From positions 1 to 42,394 of the forward strand of contig CAZTRC010000005.1 of NCBI GenBank assembly GCA_964615845.1: a DNA stretch of 42,394 nt. The letters run 5' to 3'. The DNA comes from CAYRQF01 sp964615845. GTDB lineage: Bacteria; Patescibacteriota; Minisyncoccia; Phycocordibacterales; CSBR16-119. Numbering within the stretch: position 1 is the stretch's first letter; each line of letters starts with the position of its first letter. Positions 40,134 to 42,394 of the stretch are shown in pieces. The notes under the pieces were generated by a model that did not search any database, was not told the DNA's origin, and saw nothing but the letters and a program-made list of their open reading frames with translations. The position numbers were made by a program, and so were the translations under genes.

Positions 40134-41539
40134 TGGATTTGAAATCGATGACAATTGAAAAAGCGCACGCTGGATTTAAGGAAGGCGTTTTTTCTGCACT
40201 CGATCTTACAAAAGCTTATATCGAGAATATCAAATCAAAGAATGGAGAACTAAATGCATTCCTCGAAGTTTTTGCTGACGCGGAATATCAGGCGAAAGTT
40301 GCTGATGAAATGATAGCAAAAGGTGACATGAAGGCATTAACCGGAATTCCAGTTGCGCTCAAAGATAATATTTTGTTCGCGGGACACACCGCGAGTGGCG
40401 GATCAAAAATTCTCGAGAACTACAAAGCAGTTTATGATTCGATTGTCGTGCGGGATTTAAAAGAGCAAGGCGCGGTAATCATCGGCCGGACAAACATGGA
40501 CGAATTTGCCATGGGTTCTTCCACAGAAACTTCAGCGTACGGAGTGACCAAGAATCCGCATGATACTTCTAGAGTTGCCGGCGGGTCTTCGGGGGGTGCG
40601 GCTGCCGCTGTCGCTGGCGATATGTCCGTCATCTCACTCGGGTCTGATACAGGCGGTTCTATCCGTCAGCCTGCAGCGTTTTGCGGAGCGGTGGGCTTGA
40701 AGCCTACATACGGCACTATTTCTCGTCATGGACTCATGGCTATGGGATCGTCGCTCGACATTATCGGGCCGATTACAAATACTGTTACGGATTCTGAAAT
40801 AGTTTTCAAGACTCTTGCTCATGCAGACGCGATGGATGCCACAAGTTTCCCCGAGGATATGCGAAAGTGTACGAAAACTGAAGTGAAAAAAATCGGCGTG
40901 CCGCGTGGGTTCCTCAAAGGCGAGGGGATCGCGCCAGAGACTCTCGCAAACTTCGAGAAGTCACTCGAGAAACTGAAATCACTCGGTTACGAGATTGTCG
41001 ATGTCGATGTGCCATTCATGGAATACTCACTCGCGGTGTATTACATCCTGATGCCGGCCGAAGTCTCGACGAATTTGTCCCGCTACGACGGACTTCGTTA
41101 CGGCCTTTCTGTGAAAGGCGCGAGCGTCGCCGACACTTATAAAAATACAAAGACCGAAGGTTTTGGGGAAGAAGTGAAACGAAGACTTCTCCTCGGCACA
41201 TACGTTCTCTCACATGGCTACTATGATGCGTATTACAACAAGGCGGTGAAGATGCGCGCGAAAATCACAGAAGAAATGCAAAAAGTTTTTGAAAAAGTTG
41301 ATCTCTTGGTGACACCCACCACTCCATCACCAGCATTCAAGCCGGGCGAGAAGGCGGATCCCGTGTCGATGTATCTATCAGATATCTTCACCGTACCGGC
41401 CAATATTTCCGGTGTGCCGGCGATTTCGATTCCAAATGGAAAGACGAAAGACGGACTTCCCGAGGGTCTCCAATTCATCGCCCCGCATTTTGGCGAAAAC
41501 CTACTATTCGAGGTTGGCAAAAAGTACGAACAAGCTTAG
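40133..41539 (+). CDS. gatA: Asp-tRNA(Asn)/Glu-tRNA(Gln) amidotransferase subunit A
   Basis: 468-aa amidase-signature glutaminase that supplies ammonia to correct mischarged tRNAs. The catalytic triad is Lys77 (GIPVALKDN), Ser152 (GGSSGGAAAAV) and Ser176 (GSDTGGSIRQPA). The C-terminus has VPANISGVPAISIPNG. gatB is not next to it, so it must lie elsewhere if the enzyme is complete. Confidence 0.96.
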   Translation: MDLKSMTIEKAHAGFKEGVFSALDLTKAYIENIKSKNGELNAFLEVFADAEYQAKVADEMIAKGDMKALTGIPVALKDNILFAGHTASGGSKILENYKAVYDSIVVRDLKEQGAVIIGRTNMDEFAMGSSTETSAYGVTKNPHDTSRVAGGSSGGAAAAVAGDMSVISLGSDTGGSIRQPAAFCGAVGLKPTYGTISRHGLMAMGSSLDIIGPITNTVTDSEIVFKTLAHADAMDATSFPEDMRKCTKTEVKKIGVPRGFLKGEGIAPETLANFEKSLEKLKSLGYEIVDVDVPFMEYSLAVYYILMPAEVSTNLSRYDGLRYGLSVKGASVADTYKNTKTEGFGEEVKRRLLLGTYVLSHGYYDAYYNKAVKMRAKITEEMQKVFEKVDLLVTPTTPSPAFKPGEKADPVSMYLSDIFTVPANISGVPAISIPNGKTKDGLPEGLQFIAPHFGENLLFEVGKKYEQA

Positions 41540-41548
41540 AATTATGAT

Positions 41549-42112
41549 ATGACAAGCCTAAATATCGAATACTTTTTCCTAAAAATTTACGACCTTTTCA
41601 CCAAGAGTGATGTCTCTTCCACTTCTGGATTCTTTAGCAAACTAAATTCTGTTGTGGTGGTTATATTCAGTATAATTTCTATAATTTTTCTTGTGGTCAT
41701 TATTTATTCCATCATCCGTATCCGCGAAAGAAACAAGGCTAATCATCATAAGTATCACGAGGCTGTTAAGTCGGTCTCGATTTTGAAAGAAGAGAAAGAC
41801 AATAAACGCTGGCAAACGATTTTGGACTTCATTACTTCCGACAGTCCTTCGGATTGGCGCGTGGCGGTGATTGAGTGTGACAACATGCTCGATGATTTGA
41901 CCAGGGGGCTCGGGCTCGTGGGAGAGAATCTCGGCGAGCGACTCAAGAACGCTTCGCCGTCACATTTCAAGACTCTCGAGAATGCTTGGGAGGCGCACAG
42001 GGTCAGGAACAAGATCGCTCACGAAGGCATGAGTTACGAAATGGAATACCGGGAAGCCAAAAAAGCTATCGAAAATTACGAAGCTGTATTTAACGAATTT
42101 AATTATTTATAG
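41549..42112 (+). CDS. Membrane-anchored protein with HEPN-like motif
   Basis: 187 aa. One strong membrane helix (residues ~33-57, NSVVVVIFSIISIIFLVVIIYSI), then a charged cytoplasmic helical domain (90-187). RVRNKIAHEG (151-160) has R-N-x3-H spacing (R153, N154, H158), the Rx4-6H pattern of HEPN RNase/nucleotide-binding folds. Upstream helices WQTILDFITSD and VIECDNMLDDLTRG fit a four-helix HEPN core. Whether it is a nuclease is not known. Confidence 0.75.
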   Translation: MTSLNIEYFFLKIYDLFTKSDVSSTSGFFSKLNSVVVVIFSIISIIFLVVIIYSIIRIRERNKANHHKYHEAVKSVSILKEEKDNKRWQTILDFITSDSPSDWRVAVIECDNMLDDLTRGLGLVGENLGERLKNASPSHFKTLENAWEAHRVRNKIAHEGMSYEMEYREAKKAIENYEAVFNEFNYL

Positions 42113-42121
42113 AAGAGATAG

Positions 42122-42146
42122 TTGTTGCGGTGGTTGTCTCGATCAC
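42122..42146. repeat. Degenerate direct copy of the initiator tRNA 3' end
   Basis: TTGTTGCGGTGGTTG followed by TCGA closely matches TTGTTGCGGGGGTTG...TCGA of the tRNA gene's complement at 42317-42341. Same orientation as the real gene, about 195 bp away. Confidence 0.45.
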
Positions 42147-42150
42147 CCAT

Positions 42151-42266
42151 AAATTTCCTGACGGAAATTTTGCGCGATCCCGCCTCGCGATTTTTGCCTT
42201 TGCTTCGCAAAACAAAAATAACGCTGCGGCTTTCGAATCCAACCGAACAAAAAGCAGTTTTTGTTC
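42151..42266. other. Series of hairpins upstream of the initiator tRNA gene
   Basis: Consecutive stems: AAATTTCC-TGAC-GGAAATTT (42151-42170); CGCGA/TCGCG (42173-42177, 42185-42189); ATTTTTG..TTTGC-TTC-GCAAA..CAAAAAT (42190-42219); GAACAAAAA-GCAG-TTTTTGTTC (42245-42266). The last can act as a terminator for tRNA transcripts on the minus strand. No coding sequence is supported. Confidence 0.65.
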
Positions 42267-42296
42267 TCCCCGCGCAACAATAAGACAAATCAGCGC
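42231..42296. repeat. Inverted partial copy of the initiator tRNA 3' end, split by a palindrome
   Basis: TTCGAATCCAACC (T-loop to acceptor), then the 22-nt palindrome at 42245-42266, then CCCCGCGCAACAAT...ACAAATCAGCGC. Without the palindrome, this repeats on the plus strand what the tRNA gene and its 3' flank read on the minus strand (42341 down to 42302). The two copies form a long hairpin around TTGCG (42297-42301). Confidence 0.8.
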
Positions 42297-42319
42297 TTGC
42301 GGCGCTGATTTGTCAATTG

Positions 42320-42393
<74 letters not shown>

Positions 42394-42394
42394 A

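Overview
The window looks like a stretch of a Candidate Phyla Radiation (Patescibacteria/Parcubacteria-type) chromosome. The reasons are inferential: the spc ribosomal operon has no rpmD (L30) between rpsE and rplO, Shine-Dalgarno sequences are weak or absent, a full type IV pilus locus is present without any secretin, many small membrane or secreted proteins have no recognisable family, and several proteins have lost zinc-binding cysteines. TGA is used as a stop codon, so the Gracilibacteria-type UGA-Gly code does not apply. Two 100-N scaffold gaps (7296-7395 and 26606-26705) interrupt truB and the comF/pilM junction, so order across them depends on the scaffolding.

Layout. 1-4110: rpsN-rpsH-rplF-rplR-rpsE-rplO-secY, closed by a perfect 17-bp terminator hairpin. 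4114-5978: two single-gene cassettes with their own promoters, a Bacteroidetes-like purA and a small unknown gene. 5977-7295: efp and truB, divergent. 7398-9461: a DUF1761 membrane protein and a membrane-anchored PQQ-type beta-propeller. 9548-12464: tmRNA (ssrA) directly downstream of smpB, divergent from ftsH. 12528-13871: an AT-rich islet with an HTH protein, tRNA-Ile(UAU) and an unknown gene. 13872-16440: recG and a stand-alone response regulator on the minus strand. 16532-16889: a DUF397 gene with a consensus promoter and a terminator. 16921-20865: four poorly known genes and a sensor histidine kinase. 20876-20943: a T-shaped palindromic element. 20964-22109: a secreted amidase. 22113-22331: two divergent serine tRNAs, one with anticodon ACU. 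22382-25892: small envelope genes, an SppA-like peptidase, DoxX, a YdjM-like protein and a SWIB-domain protein. 25955-37754: comF and the type IV pilus locus pilM-N-O-x-B-T-C-A-D plus four minor pilins. 37787-42112: ligA, gatC, gatA and a membrane protein with a HEPN-like motif. 42122-42393: initiator tRNA with tRNA-derived repeats beside it.

The pilus genes plus comF suggest a DNA-uptake or twitching machine in a single-membrane cell. smpB/ssrA, ftsH, efp, truB and the ribosomal genes form a translation and quality-control core. A recurring regulatory design is a -10 box 5-8 nt from the start codon (efp, smpB, response regulator, 18051 gene, histidine kinase, amidase, sppA, pilD), which suggests widespread leaderless mRNAs.

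The observations most worth following are the T-shaped palindrome flanked by 5-bp direct repeats (20871-20948), the inverted duplication of the initiator tRNA 3' end split by a small perfect palindrome (42231-42341), the loss of zinc-finger cysteines in LigA, PilB and PilD, the DUF397 cassette, and tRNA-Ser(ACU).
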